Source: Actinernus sp. WN-2022 (taxonomy: Eukaryota; Cnidaria; Anthozoa; Actiniaria; Actinernidae). From it: a stretch of DNA of 64,000 nt. Shown in pieces: positions 10,364 to 20,999 of the stretch (position 1 is the stretch's first letter; every line of letters starts with the position of its first letter). Where the stretch lies: NCBI GenBank assembly GCA_030867875.1, contig JAOWCC010000917.1, forward strand, positions 186,001 through 250,000, written 5' to 3'. Below the pieces are notes generated by a model. The model saw nothing but the letters and a program-made list of their open reading frames with translations, did not search any database and was not told where the DNA came from. The position numbers were made by a program, and so were the translations under genes.

Positions 10364-12645
10364 GGGACGGACCATTAGATTATTGATGGGGGGGGGGTTG
10401 CGAGAATTTTAGTTGCTCGATATTTTTTTTTCTGATTCTAGCCCTGCACGATATTTTTTTAAAGCGCGATGACCTTGCACGATATTTTTTTCTGAACTTA
10501 CCTAAAGATTTTTTCAGTTATATTAATGCAATATATTTTGTACCAACAATCCTATATTTGTTTAGCGTGACTGTTTTTTTTATACATTGCACGCACTCCC
10601 GCTCGCTCAAGTAGCATTCCTGGTTGGGCCTTGGAAATTAAAGAAAGCCATATAATTAATGGCAAATGCCAAAACAAAGCATGGATATTCTGTGGCTGAC
10701 AAACGGGCTAAGAGAAAAGGGGGGAAAGGACAGTCAAAGCAAGAAATCACCACATAGAGATCAGCCCTCTATCAGCACTGAGAAGTGATGAAACACAAAC
10801 TGGTACCCAAAACCTATCATTACCATTTATATTTCATATAAATATTTCAACTTGATCTATTTTTTGATCAAAAATGTTACTGTTGCATTAAGATTACCAG
10901 CAGAAGTGAAACCAGAAGAGGCTTGTGTATAAACCTGCGAACATTTATAACCCGGATCATGTGCATGTGCTGTACGCAATGTCGGCCGACGTATCGGTCG
11001 ACCGCTACTCGGCCGAGATTTGGCTATTCTGTATGTCGGCCGACATGGTTGATGATGCACCGACAGTCGTCCGATTGATCACCGACACTCAATAGCTATC
11101 GATAGTTTGCCGACAGTCGGCCGAGGTAACGGTGACTGTGATATTTTCAGCTACCGTATATGTACTTCAAAGGATGTAGAGGCCACAACTATTAATGCTT
11201 TCGTTCAAGGCTAACCTTTGTAAACTTAAGATAGCATAAACTAGCAGCTCTTTATTTATTTTCCAGCCATGCGCCTCTGCATTATACTCCGATTGGAGTG
11301 CGCGGAGTATATATTAGAATTAGAACCGAGCCCTACAGTAAAAATTTGATGCTTATTAATAAATCGTAGCGACCCCAATATTTTCAAATGTTATTTTATG
11401 TCGAATACTGGGAGCCGGCGCGGGGTTTAAGTATCGACGAATTCATTGGGATAGCTCGGCCTATACATATACATGTGTCAGTATTAGTCGCGAACTTCAG
11501 GTTAAATTGACCCATTTATACGAATCGTTCGCTGCTTAGCTAAGCGGTGCGGCTAACTTCCTCTTGTATAAATGGCCCTATTGTTGCTACTCTATTCCAG
11601 ATTCAAGGCGAAATCTTCCCTTCAGATAAAAAAAAATCGGTACCCTGTTCCAGACCAAAACGGTGCGATATAGCGATTTATATACGCAATCGATCTTGCG
11701 CGAGCGGATGTATAAAAGACACTAAAAAAACACAATTAAGATATTAAACGTTGCATTTGAAGGAATTTCATGAGTCACTATGAGAGATTTAATTGTATAA
11801 AGGAACATTTTATACCGCAACAGAAACGAATATTACTATACTTAGACTGAATTATATTCAATACAGTAAACCTTCCAGGTAAAAAAATGCCAAAAGAGTC
11901 ACTGTTTATTTGAGTGAAAACAGTATGCAGAATAGTTTAATTATAACTTAACATCTCACCGATACCCCACCGACATATAACCGACACCTTACCGATATAC
12001 CACCGATCCACTATCGGCCGACACATACACAGCAGGAGGGGGGAAATCGACCGACGTGTCGGCCGACGCACGACCGACATGTCGGCCACCCCTTGACCGA
12101 TCCGCTACCAGCAGTCGCCCGCGGGTCGGTCGACAGTCGGCCGATACGTCGGCCAACATTGCGTACAGTACACATGATCCTATAACCCTATATCCACTAG
12201 GCCAGTGAGAATTCATCGTTTACCAGATAACTTCTTTCCGGAATATATACAGTCAGTTAATACAGGGTAAGTTTCGATTTATGAGTGCATGTGACTTTTT
12301 GCGATCGATCGTCCCATCAGTTTATCTGCTGTCTTGATTACGGCCATCTTGGATAATTTACATATGTTGACTGATTCCTGGTAACCAGTCTGTGTGATCT
12401 TGAGATCTGTATTGGGTTTCCTGTGGAAATTGTTCATAACAACAGACCAGTCTTCTTCCCTGGTTTATTTCTTTGCCTTTATTAATTTAATTTGTAAATG
12501 CGTATGAGACCAGCTAGTGCTTGCTCGATATTTTTTTTCTTGATTATTGTGTTGCTCGATTTTTTTTTTCCGATAGAAGAGCTTGCTCTATATTTTTTGG
12601 GGGGATTTGCGCAACCCCCCCATCAATAATCTAATGGTCCGTCCC
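10364..12645. mobile_element. Non-autonomous DNA transposon nested in the Gypsy LTR
   Basis: Perfect terminal inverted repeats of about 31 bp begin GGGACGGACCATTAGATTAT and run into a G-run (10 G on the left, 7 on the right). They are flanked by TA on both sides. The uninterrupted LTR at 17.39 kb shows the empty site. Near both ends occur GCTCGATA followed by long T-runs, in the same orientation at left and right. Without its own nested insertion it is about 1.05 kb and has no transposase ORF. A TA duplication would suit a Tc1/mariner-like element, but the 'empty' LTR differs by two bases, so the duplication is uncertain. Confidence 0.85.
10954..12180. mobile_element. Second DNA transposon nested inside the first (8-bp target duplication)
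   Basis: Ends begin GGATCATGTG and share TACGCAATGT(C/T)GGCCGACG as inverted repeats. They are flanked by the exact 8-bp direct duplication TATAACCC (10,946-10,953 and 12,181-12,188). Inside each end lie many short CGGCCGAC/CCGACAGTCGG units, about 170-240 bp per side, which could be transposase binding sites. No transposase is present in the 1,227 bp. An 8-bp duplication fits hAT, Merlin or P superfamilies; the GG terminus is not the usual hAT end, so the superfamily is open. Confidence 0.85.
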
Positions 12646-12777
12646 TAATACAATATTACAGGTCAGGTAGCGATAACATAGAACTAAATTACGATAACAA
12701 GATTATACAGGTCACGTATCGATGACATAGAACTAAGTTATGATAACAAGATTATACTAATACTTGCGGTCATTACA

Positions 12778-12792
12778 CCATTCCTCCCCTTA
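12778..12792 (-). promoter_or_regulatory. Polypurine tract of the Gypsy element
   Basis: On the minus strand a purine-rich run (AAGGGGAGGAATGG) directly precedes the 3' LTR start TGTAATGACC. This is the expected position for the plus-strand primer. Confidence 0.75.
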
Positions 12793-12859
12793 TTGTTCTC
12801 GTCCCGAGAACTCTAGCGGTCGTCATAACCGTAGCGGACTGGTGGACGTGTGTTTTGCC

Positions 12860-13936
12860 TTAGCCTCGCTGGCCTTTCCCTAGGGGGGTTGCCGGCCTCA
12901 GCGGGATCTCGATTCGGAGCGCAATGTACAAACTGGAAACCGGCAACCTCCCTGGCAGGACAGACCACCTCCCCCTGTCGAAAAGGAATGTAGCTAAGTT
13001 TGAGACGGTTGTGATGTACAATACTTTCTTTGCCACCCCTTGACCTAATCTTATAGTCAACCCCCTGCGATCCACTACCTCATAGGGCCCCTCCCAGTGG
13101 CTACCGAACTTCCACCCTTTCGGCCTCTTGAGCATGACCGACTGTTCTGGAAAAAACGGTCGCCAGGGGTTTGCCCTTTGGTTTGTCTCGTTCTGTTCCT
13201 CTCTTTTGCCTATGTATTTCTCTAGATTTTCTTTAGCGGCCTTTCTAATGTCTTTAAAGACAGATCGCATGGACTGTAAGTACTCTCTGTTTGATAGAGG
13301 CATGCCGACCTCCAACTCGAAGGGCAGACGCGGAGGGCGGCCGAATACTACCTTGTATGGAGATACGCCTAATGTTTCGTGCTGGCTGGTGTTATATGCG
13401 AAGACTGCACTATCAATCCATAAGTCCCAATCATCCCTGCGGCTAGAGACGAAAGAGGAGAGCATTTTTTGAAGTGTTCTATTTTGCCGTTCCGTTTGAC
13501 CGTCGCATTGCGGATGATAGGCAGTTAGCGATTCCCATTGCATCGCAGATTTGGTGCATGAGAACGTTCTCAAAATTTCGCCCTTGATCTGAATGTAACA
13601 CGGCCGTAGGTCCGAATCTGGAGAATACCCGGTTTACCTGTCCAGTAGCGGCGCGACTGTACTAGCTTTCTGGTCTTTGGTAGGGAACGCCTCGCACCAT
13701 TTGGTGCTCTGTTTTAATGCAATGATTTTGGACAGCTGCGGGTCGTTCTGCTGAGCGTCTTTGAGGTTAATTGTAGGGTTTAGCATTGTGGCGCACGAGC
13801 CATTAGTTGCATCGGGAGTGTCGGTCCTGGTTTGGATGGCCGGTTGCTGTTGCGTGCTGTTGTTTCCCGCAGTCGCGTCGCTTGTCATGTTGTGGGGACG
13901 AACTCCGCTGTAGCGTGATAATGGCCTTACGACCAC
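12860..13936 (-). pseudogene. Gypsy integrase remnant
   Basis: Two frames make up this part. Upstream (13,634-13,936) a linker runs into the STKWCEAFPTKDQKA strand of the integrase core. Downstream (12,860-13,573) come TAYHPQCDGQTERQNRTL, containing the catalytic Glu, then the AYNTSQHETLG.SPY segment and the C-terminal domain with the W..GPY-like EGPYEV. The HSDQGRNFE segment with the second catalytic Asp lies between the two frames, near 13,575-13,620. The HHCC zinc finger and the strand with the first catalytic Asp are missing, because the linker passes straight into the TKWCEAFP strand; this is an internal deletion of roughly a hundred residues or more. Stops and frameshifts near 13,635 and 13,520 also break the frame. 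Confidence 0.88.
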
Positions 13937-14004
13937 TTGACAAATTGATCGTCCGTTTAGTGATTGTGTTACTAGGTTCAGAGTGTACAGTCGATTGTAT
14001 TTGG

Positions 14005-14800
14005 TTAGTCGTGCATGGTGTCATGACTACTAGTGCTACAGACGGCAGTGTCGGCGGAGGGTGATGTGAACCTGGATGAGGCGTCTACATTGTCGTGGAG
14101 CCGACCGGGCCTGTGTTCTACAGTAAATTCGAATTCCTGTAGGTCCATGATCCAACGCGCGAGACGGCCTTTGGGCTCCACACTGTGTAACCAACGGAGA
14201 GCGTGATGATCTGTCACTACACGGAAATGACGTCCTAAGAGATACACTCTGAAATGTTGAGTGTCAAAAACAATGGCATAAGCCTCTTTTTCTGTGGCCG
14301 AAAACTTCCTTTCTCTAGGCGATAGTAATTTAGAAGCGTAGCAGACCGCTCGTTCTGAACCATCGTCTTCGATTTGAGAGAGAATGGCCCCTACCCCGAG
14401 ATCTGAGGCGTCCATTTGGAGGATAAACTCGCGATCCCACCTGGGGTAGCAAAGGATGGGTGCAGAGCAGAGCAACGACTTTAATTGCGTGAAAGCATTT
14501 TCGCATTCATCCGTCCAATCAAACCGTACACTCTTTTTTGTAAGCCGTACGAGGGGTGCCGAAATCAAGGCGTACCCAGGGATGTATTTGCGGTAATACC
14601 CCGTGAGCCCTAGTAGGCTCCTAACTTCCCTAACGGTTTTGAGGGATGGTAAATCGTTGACTGCGGATATTTTAGCCGGATCGGGCCGAATTCCTGATTG
14701 CGAGACTACGTGGCCTAAATAGTGGACTTCGCGAGCCGCGAATTTGCATTTTGACCATCTAACTCGGAGGTTGTGTTCCCTGAGTCGGCCAAGAACGGTA
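14005..14800 (-). pseudogene. Gypsy RT thumb and RNase H remnant
   Basis: This carries the RT C-terminus (LGLTGYYRKYIPGYA) and the RNase H domain: LQMDASDLGVGAIL with the catalytic Asp, ATEKEAYAIV with the Glu, and VVTDHHALRWL with the third acidic residue, then the HRPGRLHDNVDASSR end of pol RNase H. It is one frame from about 14,790 down to 14,005. A frameshift at about 14,800 separates it from the upstream RT piece, and further stops follow before the integrase part. Confidence 0.9.
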
Positions 14801-15182
14801 CCGTTTGAAGTCGGTTGCAGTATTCAGTGAAGTCCCGACCGAAAACGATCACGTCATCTAGATAACACAAACACGTTGTGTATGTTAATCCGGAGAAAAC
14901 AATTTCCATGGTCTTCTGGAAAGTTTGGCTGGCCGTAGAGAGACCAAAAGGCATTCTATTAAATTCATACAGAGAATCATTTGTCACAAACGCGGTTTTG
15001 TGCTTATCCTCCTCGCAAACGTCGAGCTGCCAGTACCCTTGGCGCAAATCTAATGTTGAGAAGTATGTCGAGGCTCCTAGAGATTCAAAGATGTCGTCTA
15101 TTCTCGGAAGTGGGTGAGCGTGGGCCACTGTCAAGGCGTTGAGTTTTCTGAAGTCGATGCAAAAACGCAGTTCACCCGATTT
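14715..15182 (-). pseudogene. Gypsy reverse transcriptase palm remnant
   Basis: Palm motifs are present in order: LRFCIDFRKLN, STLDLRQGYWQ, FNRMPFGLS.A..TFQ and CYLDDVIVFG with the catalytic YLDD. An in-frame TAA at 15,183-15,185 cuts it from the preceding ILAK segment, where the family normally continues without a break. After the YLDD motif the frame slips near 14,800. Confidence 0.92.
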
Positions 15183-16495
15183 TTATTTAGCGAGAATTAT
15201 CGGGCTCGACCAGGCGCTGGTGCTGGGCCGAATTATGCCTTGTTCTAACATGTCTGTGATTTGTCTTCGTGCTTCCTCTCTGTGAGCGTAAGGTAGCCGC
15301 CTAGGTCGCTGTTTGATGGATGCGCTGTTACCGGTGTCAATTGTGTGCGTACACGCTGTACAGTGCCCTAGACTTTCTTCGAAAACGTCTGAAAATTCGA
15401 ATAAAAGTTTCAACAAGCTTTCCTTATCGCTTTGAGGTAGTGATGGATCTAAACCCGGCTCGACTTTTCCTTTAAAGGCGTCAAACGTTTCCTGACGGAT
15501 AGCCGCTGAAATGTCGGAATTGGCTTCGGACGTTTTTGTGCAAGACTCTACCAAAGGACAAAATTCTCCCAACTTCCCCCAGCTGCCAGTTCAATGTGGG
15601 TATCGGACACGTTCATAGCTCTTAAAAGCACGATTTTGTCGGTGTCGGATGCAACAACAACATGGGCGAGGTGAAGTCCCTCCCTTCCCTCGTGTAAATT
15701 GTCCCGGGGTGCGATAAATCCAAATGGGCTGTCAATTTTGCGTGGTATTTTGCCCTCTACAATAATTTCCGATCTAGGTGGTATAATTATTGACTCATGT
15801 AACGTCACAGCAGCGCAACTACCAAACGATGATTGATATAGTAGCCTATCGGGATTGGCGCGTGCCTCTATGATCCCGGTACGCACGGACGTCATATCCG
15901 CTGCTATCACATTACTACAAACAGGCGTTGTCCCCTGACGTCCGCATAACAGATAAACCCCTCCCACGTCTTGGCCAAGGGACAAGCCATTGCTTTGAAT
16001 AAAATCCCAACCCAAGACACATTCGTATGGAATGTTACTACTAACTAAAATTTCGCCATTATATGAATGTTTGCGATGAATAAAATTAATACTCCCTTTA
16101 ACTGTGCCTCTGATCTCTAAACTGTCTCCGGTGATGGAGGTACACTTCTGATTGCGTGATTTATCCAATTGGTCAAAGTCAATAACACTACAAATGTCTG
16201 TATTTACAAACGATTTCATCGAACCCGTGTCCAGCAGCGCTCGAACACGGACGCCCTCTATGAAACAGTCCACATACGGGTGGGTTACTACACTACTACT
16301 TACAAAGTCGGGATGATCGCGGCTCCCACCATTAGCTGGACCATCCCTTAGTAGTTTAAAGAATTGTTCTGGTTGTTGGCGCAATTCCGGGCAATGTGAC
16401 CATATCCCGAACAAAGATAGCGCTGTAAAGGGCTTTGTCCCGGAGGAGGCAGTGGTTGTGTCTGGCGTTGACCAGGGACCGGCTGCTGGCGGCAT
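15183..16495 (-). pseudogene. Gypsy protease and RT N-terminus remnant
   Basis: The frame at 15,548-16,495 overlaps the end of gag and contains ALLDTGSMKSFV, the DTG active site of a retropepsin, followed by ECVLGWDFIQ, the usual second protease strand. A frame change within 15,548-15,572 leads into the RT fingers: RRLPYAHREEARRQI..MLEQGIIRPS.SAWSSPI. The overlap with gag suggests a frameshift-type or fused Gag-Pol layout before decay. Confidence 0.88.
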
Positions 16496-17235
16496 TGTCG
16501 CTGAGAATGGCCGCTACGACCACATGTCCAACAGTTGAATGCTCTTCCATTGGGCCGGCGCGAGGATTGGGCGGGCTGTTGTTGTTGCTCGGCGCTCTTC
16601 AAACGCTTTTCCAGGGCATCTTGCTTCGCAGCTATGGAGGCGACCATGCTTAGCAGTTGCTCCATGTTGTCGGGTGCGGCGGGCTGTTTAGACGTAGTAG
16701 CCGCCATCGTTGTAGGAGCCCCAGCAAACGGCGCGCGGTAGTCTTCTATCACTTGATATCGTTGGGCGAAGCCCACCATTTTCGCTAGGTCCGGTGTCGG
16801 ATCGTGTTCCAAGAGTTTAAGCTTCATCGTGGTTGGTAGTCCCTTCATGAACTGACGCGTGACTAAAGCAGTTTTCGCGTCCTGCACTAGCGTTGGCTCA
16901 GCTTTAGCAAACAGATTTTCTAGCTCCCAGCGGTACACCGAAGGGTCTTCCCCTGGCCTTTGGTATCTCGTCTCGAACTCAATATAGAGGTTTCCTCGGC
17001 AAGCGGCGGGGCAAAGAGCGTGTTTCAGTTCACTAACGGCATCTTTGTACGAGGCCCGCTTTGCCTCGGGAGTAGCGTAGAAGTGACTGGCTGCTAACGC
17101 GGGAAGCTTGAGAAGTCTGATGTCTGTCCCCTCGGCTTCTTTCTATCCATTGGCGGCGCAGCACGCTTCAAACTGTCGAAGCCAAGCGTCAAAATCGCCG
17201 GCATCAAACTTCGGGGGAAAGATCGCCGTAGACAT
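16348..17235 (-). pseudogene. Gypsy gag remnant
   Basis: The ATG at 17,235 opens a Gag with an FDAWLRQFEACC N-terminal segment and a central retrotransposon-gag region. Next come a Gln-rich linker, a zinc knuckle (CWTCGRSGHSQRQC) and a second, imperfect knuckle (CSGYGHIARNC, lacking its first Cys). A TAG at 17,143-17,145 interrupts it after about 30 codons. Gag would package the RNA and build the particle. Confidence 0.88.
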
Positions 17236-17244
17236 TTTGTTTTA

Positions 17245-17256
17245 CCGCTGCCACCA
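17245..17256 (-). promoter_or_regulatory. Primer binding site of the Gypsy element
   Basis: On the minus strand TGGTGGCAGCGG lies four bases after the 5' LTR end. It starts with TGG, as expected for a complement to a tRNA 3' CCA end. The tRNA was not identified. Confidence 0.65.
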
Positions 17257-17260
17257 GTTT

Positions 17261-17467
17261 TGTAGCGTACCGAGGATATACAATAACTTCACTCAAAGGC
17301 TTCCAGATAGAACTGAATTTTATTTCTCCTTGTGTACACTTTCTAATCAATCTAAACGCCTACATTTCCGGAGGCGCAGTCATAGCTTACAATATTACAG
17401 GTCAGGTAGCGATAACATAGAACTACATTATGATAACAAGATTATACTAATACTTGCGGTCATTACA
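17261..17467 (-). repeat. 5' LTR of the Gypsy element
   Basis: A 207-bp LTR with TG...CA ends on either strand and no interruption. It serves as the empty-site reference for the transposon in the other LTR. Confidence 0.9.
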
Positions 17468-18935
17468 TCTGTTTGCTCAGTCTGTAGAGGTTTCGCACCA
17501 TCACGTGACTTCCTAGCAACTGTTGCTATATACTCCGCCATGTTGGATGGCAGGCAGAACCAAATGGCGTACTGTTTGACTGAGCGCGAGAGTTCGAGTG
17601 ATGACATATTGACAACTTTTCTTCGCCCTGGCCTAAATTTGGGCAAAGTTCAATAATATATTGAAAAACACTTTGACCACTCGGATATATTAAGGCCTGG
17701 GTCAAGGACTATCACACTCCTAATAAGTATAGGGGTGGTCTACGTTAGTCTGGTTTTACTCGAAAATCTTGATTTCACGATATATCATGTACACCCATCC
17801 TTCAGTAATTTTTTGTAAAGATGGTTGCCATGGCGACTGAATCTGTGACCTTTGGACTCATTTTAATAGGAAAATATAATACGAGGCTTCGGGAGGAATG
17901 TAAAGCGAACAAAAAATAGAAGTAAAGGCTTCACTAAAGGTGGAACTAATGCATGCAGCTTACCATGTAGTTTATCGGTCCAATTAGACATTGTTGAAAT
18001 GTTTGCTATTTCAATACAAACTTGAGGGGTACCATATTTCATACTAGCCTTAAGTAGCCTTCCCATTATAATAACCAACTTCCCTAATTGGAGCCGCAAA
18101 GTGTGCACTAACCTTGATTCACTTCCATGGAAATACCCACTAAATTAGAACCTTTTACGGTGATCCAGGAGGATTTTCTAAAACTTACTTTAAATGAAAA
18201 TGTGTTAAGGTTGTGACTTTAACGAATCTGTCTAAGTGTCAAGAATATATCTTACAAGCGGGAACAGATAGCCACCCCACATAGCATTAATCCTATCGGA
18301 AACATGTAAGTCATCGTAAACGATGTATAGTCACTAAAACTATAAGTTCTCTTCAGTGTCTCTTTCATTTAGGACCATTATAAGTGTTCTCGGCCGAGAC
18401 AACTAAGTAAGCAAACGTATAACTGGTTGCCTTGAAAACAATGAGCAAACTTCTGTTGTGAAACTAATGTCATCGCCTTATTTCGTTTTATAATCCGTTG
18501 GACTGGAAAGTGTTCTAAAATCATCAGTTTTTGTCGTAATGGCAAACGCATGCTCGGTTTTATACACCTTAATTCCTAGGTTCGGACAATATTCATAAAT
18601 TACTAGTAGCTCAAAAGTCCACGGAAAATTTAGAAATTTTCTGATTTTGATTACGTCATCGTGACGTCACTTGAGACGTCATCAGACTACAAGACTTTAC
18701 CCCAGCAGTCACCTTGAGAATAATTATTGCGCACTCTTTAATTTTCTGGGTTTTGCGAGGCTGCAAATTAGTGGCCTGCGGACCCAAATTTAGTAGGCCG
18801 TGCCATGATGCTTATCGTGTAAATCGGGATTTAATGACACAATTTTACCGAACACTTATTTACGGTGCAACTTGTTCACTTTGGGAATGTTTACATAATT
18901 CCATAGACTATAGCTGATGGAAAATGGTCCAAAAT
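17468..18935. other. Non-coding stretch right of the Gypsy element
   Basis: No credible gene. Paired dyads such as TGACGTCA-like runs near 18,650-18,680 are noted, but nothing can be assigned. Confidence 0.4.
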
Positions 18936-19309
18936 CAATCGAATTTTATGTTCCATGGAATATATAATATATATACTCGCATATGTAAGCCATATAGGTA
19001 TGTGCCGTGGGATAGGGTATGCTTTTCGAGGTGTCTGACCCTTAAATAGGGTCTCATATTATGTATTATCATCCTTAATAAAATATTCCATCCTTGAATA
19101 GGTTCCCTAACTCTTGATATATGCAATATCGTGCATTTGTTCACCGCCCGCTAAACGTAACAATCTTGTATGCTTGATGTTAGACTACCCACAGAAGAGA
19201 AATGAAAACGATCTGTTCAATAAATTCTGGGGTCGGTTGGAACTTCTCGAAACGAGCGAGAGTATTGGCCTACCCAACAATAGAAAAGATCTTAAGAAAG
19301 TGCAGTACA
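18936..19309. other. Left flank of a LINE with a CCTTAAATAGGGTCTCATAT motif
   Basis: CCCTTAAATAGGGTCTCATA occurs at about 19,040 and again at about 21,090, on either side of the LINE, in otherwise unalike sequence. The last 13 bases (19,297-19,309) are the LINE target duplication. Confidence 0.5.
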
Positions 19310-20986
19310 TTAGTGCATTAGGGCAGTGTTTCTTGATATATCTAAAGCTTTTGATAAAGTATGGCATAAAGGGTTGTTAGCAAAACTTCGGAGTATTGGT
19401 ATTGAAGGTAGTTTGCTCAATTGGTTTTCAAGTTACCTTACTAATCGTCATCAGAGAGTAGTTATTGATGGTGTGAACTCTGATTGGTGTAACATCGAGG
19501 CTGGGGTTCCTCATATTCTGTTCTTGGGCCACTTTTATTTCTCATTTATATCAATGACATCCCAAATAATATTCTTTCAGACTGCTTTCTGTTTGCTGAT
19601 GATTGCTTGCTACTTGATGAAGTTACTTCGCCCAATGCTACTGCATTAAAACTTAATGGTGATTTGACATCTATTTCAGTTTGGGCTAATCAGTGGCTTG
19701 TAACTATGAATGCAGCTAAAACAAAAAGTATGATTTTTTCCACTAAAAGAGTCAGATCTTTTCATCCATCTCTTTGCTTCTCAATTGCTCCCATCGAGGA
19801 AATTACATCACATGTCCATCTAGGTTTAACTTTAACCACTAATCTTTCGTGGCGGCCTCATATTCTGAAGATTCACCAAAAAGCTTCAAAAAAGCTTAAT
19901 ATGCTAAAGCCTTTAAAGTATAAACTGAGTAGATCTACTCTTGAAGTGCTTTTCAAATCCCTTGTTCGTTCATCATTAGAATATGCTGATGTTGTCTGGG
20001 ATGGGTGTTTCGTAACCGATAGTGATCTACTAGAAAGTTTGCAAATTGAAGGTGCTAGGGTTGTTACTGGTGCAATGAAAGGTACTCATAGAGCCAGCCT
20101 TCTACAAGATATTTCTTGGGTGGAATTAAAACAGAGACGAAGTGTTCATAAACTGTGTATGATGTATAAAATTGTATCCAAGCTAGCACCACCCTACTTA
20201 AATGATCTATGTCCTGTTCAGGTTAGTGAAAGATCGAGTTATAGCCTTCGCACCTCTAGCAACCTCACACTGCCCTCTGTTCGTACGGAAAGGCACAACA
20301 AATCTTTTGTTTTTTCATCAACTAAATTGTGGAATAGTCTTCCATCTGAAATACGCCTTTCTCCAACGTTAAGCTGCTTCAAGTATAAATTATCCAAGTT
20401 ATATAACTTTTCATCACGTAATTATCTCTATTATCTTGGAGACCGATTCCCTTCAATTTTGCATACTCGTTTAAGATTAAGTAATAGTGCTTTAAATTAC
20501 GACCTTTTTACAAAGAATTGCATATCATTACCTGCATGTACTAGTTGTGGTGCTCCCATTGAAAACACTAAACATTATTTTCTTAAATGTGACACTTTTG
20601 CTGCTCTGCGTGACACTTTATTTGCCTCCGCTGCACAAATAATTGGACCTAAATGGCTGTCCGCATCTGATAAAAAGAAAGTCGACTGGTTCCTTTACGG
20701 TGTTCCAGGGCTTGATTATAATGCCAATGTAAACCTCTTTGTATGCGTCCATTCATTTATTGTCCAATCGAACCGTTTTTGATTATAATTGTTTTTAATT
20801 ATTTTTGTTAATCATTTATATACGTGTACTCAACTCCAACAACTATTATTATTATCGTCTGACCTGTAACGCGGCTATATCATTGTAATTTATTTAACAT
20901 AAGCTCTCTAGATGGGCTTCTATGCTCTTAGAGCAAATGTTAAGTCTTAATATTGTTTAAATAAAAAATAAAAAATAAAAAATAAA
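19310..20986 (+). mobile_element. 5'-truncated LINE (jockey/CR1-like) with perfect 13-bp target duplication
   Basis: The element starts within the reverse transcriptase at FLDISKAFDKVWH and ends in an (AAATAAA)n tail. AAAGTGCAGTACA stands at 19,297-19,309 and again at 20,987-20,999 as the target duplication. The coding frame runs from 19,322 to about 19,510. It then shifts by one base after GVP and continues through FADD (19,592-19,603) to a stop at 20,780-20,782. The C-terminus has a CTSCGAP...H...C zinc cluster typical of such LINEs. The single frameshift and the truncation make it non-autonomous, though the rest is intact, so insertion was fairly recent. Confidence 0.9.
19607..20782 (+). 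pseudogene. LINE reverse transcriptase C-terminal half
   Basis: About 390 codons without a stop: the RT palm end (DD at 19,598-19,603 just upstream), then the NQWLVTMNAAKTKSMIFS strand and the LGLTLTTNLSWRPHI motif. These are followed by the SSLEYADVVWDGC region, WNSLPSEIRLSPTL and a Cys-His cluster. The frame begins out of register with the upstream palm piece because of the one-base loss near 19,512. Function in retrotransposition is lost for this copy. Confidence 0.88.
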
Positions 20987-20999
20987 AAAGTGCAGTACA

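Larger units (their letters stand above)
10245..12777 (-). repeat. 3' LTR of the Gypsy element, split by a DNA transposon
   Basis: The LTR consists of 10,245-10,363 plus 12,646-12,777. The first part matches 17,261-17,392 and the second matches 17,390-17,467. Compared with the other LTR this copy lacks a short internal stretch after CAATAAC and has an extra tandem copy of a roughly 48-bp segment (the ATAACATAGAACTAA phrase occurs twice). Confidence 0.9.
10245..17467 (-). mobile_element. Ty3/Gypsy LTR retrotransposon, inactive, with nested insertions in one LTR
   Basis: Transcribed from the minus strand. Paired LTRs (10,245-12,777 interrupted; 17,261-17,467) begin TGT and end ACA and are flanked by the 4-bp duplication TCTG (10,241-10,244 and 17,468-17,471). 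In element order come a primer binding site, gag with a zinc knuckle, protease, reverse transcriptase, RNase H, integrase and a polypurine tract before the 3' LTR. This protease-RT-RNaseH-integrase order defines Ty3/Gypsy (Metaviridae). The copy is dead: stop codons, several frameshifts and an internal integrase deletion are visible. The clade cannot be fixed by eye. Confidence 0.93.
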
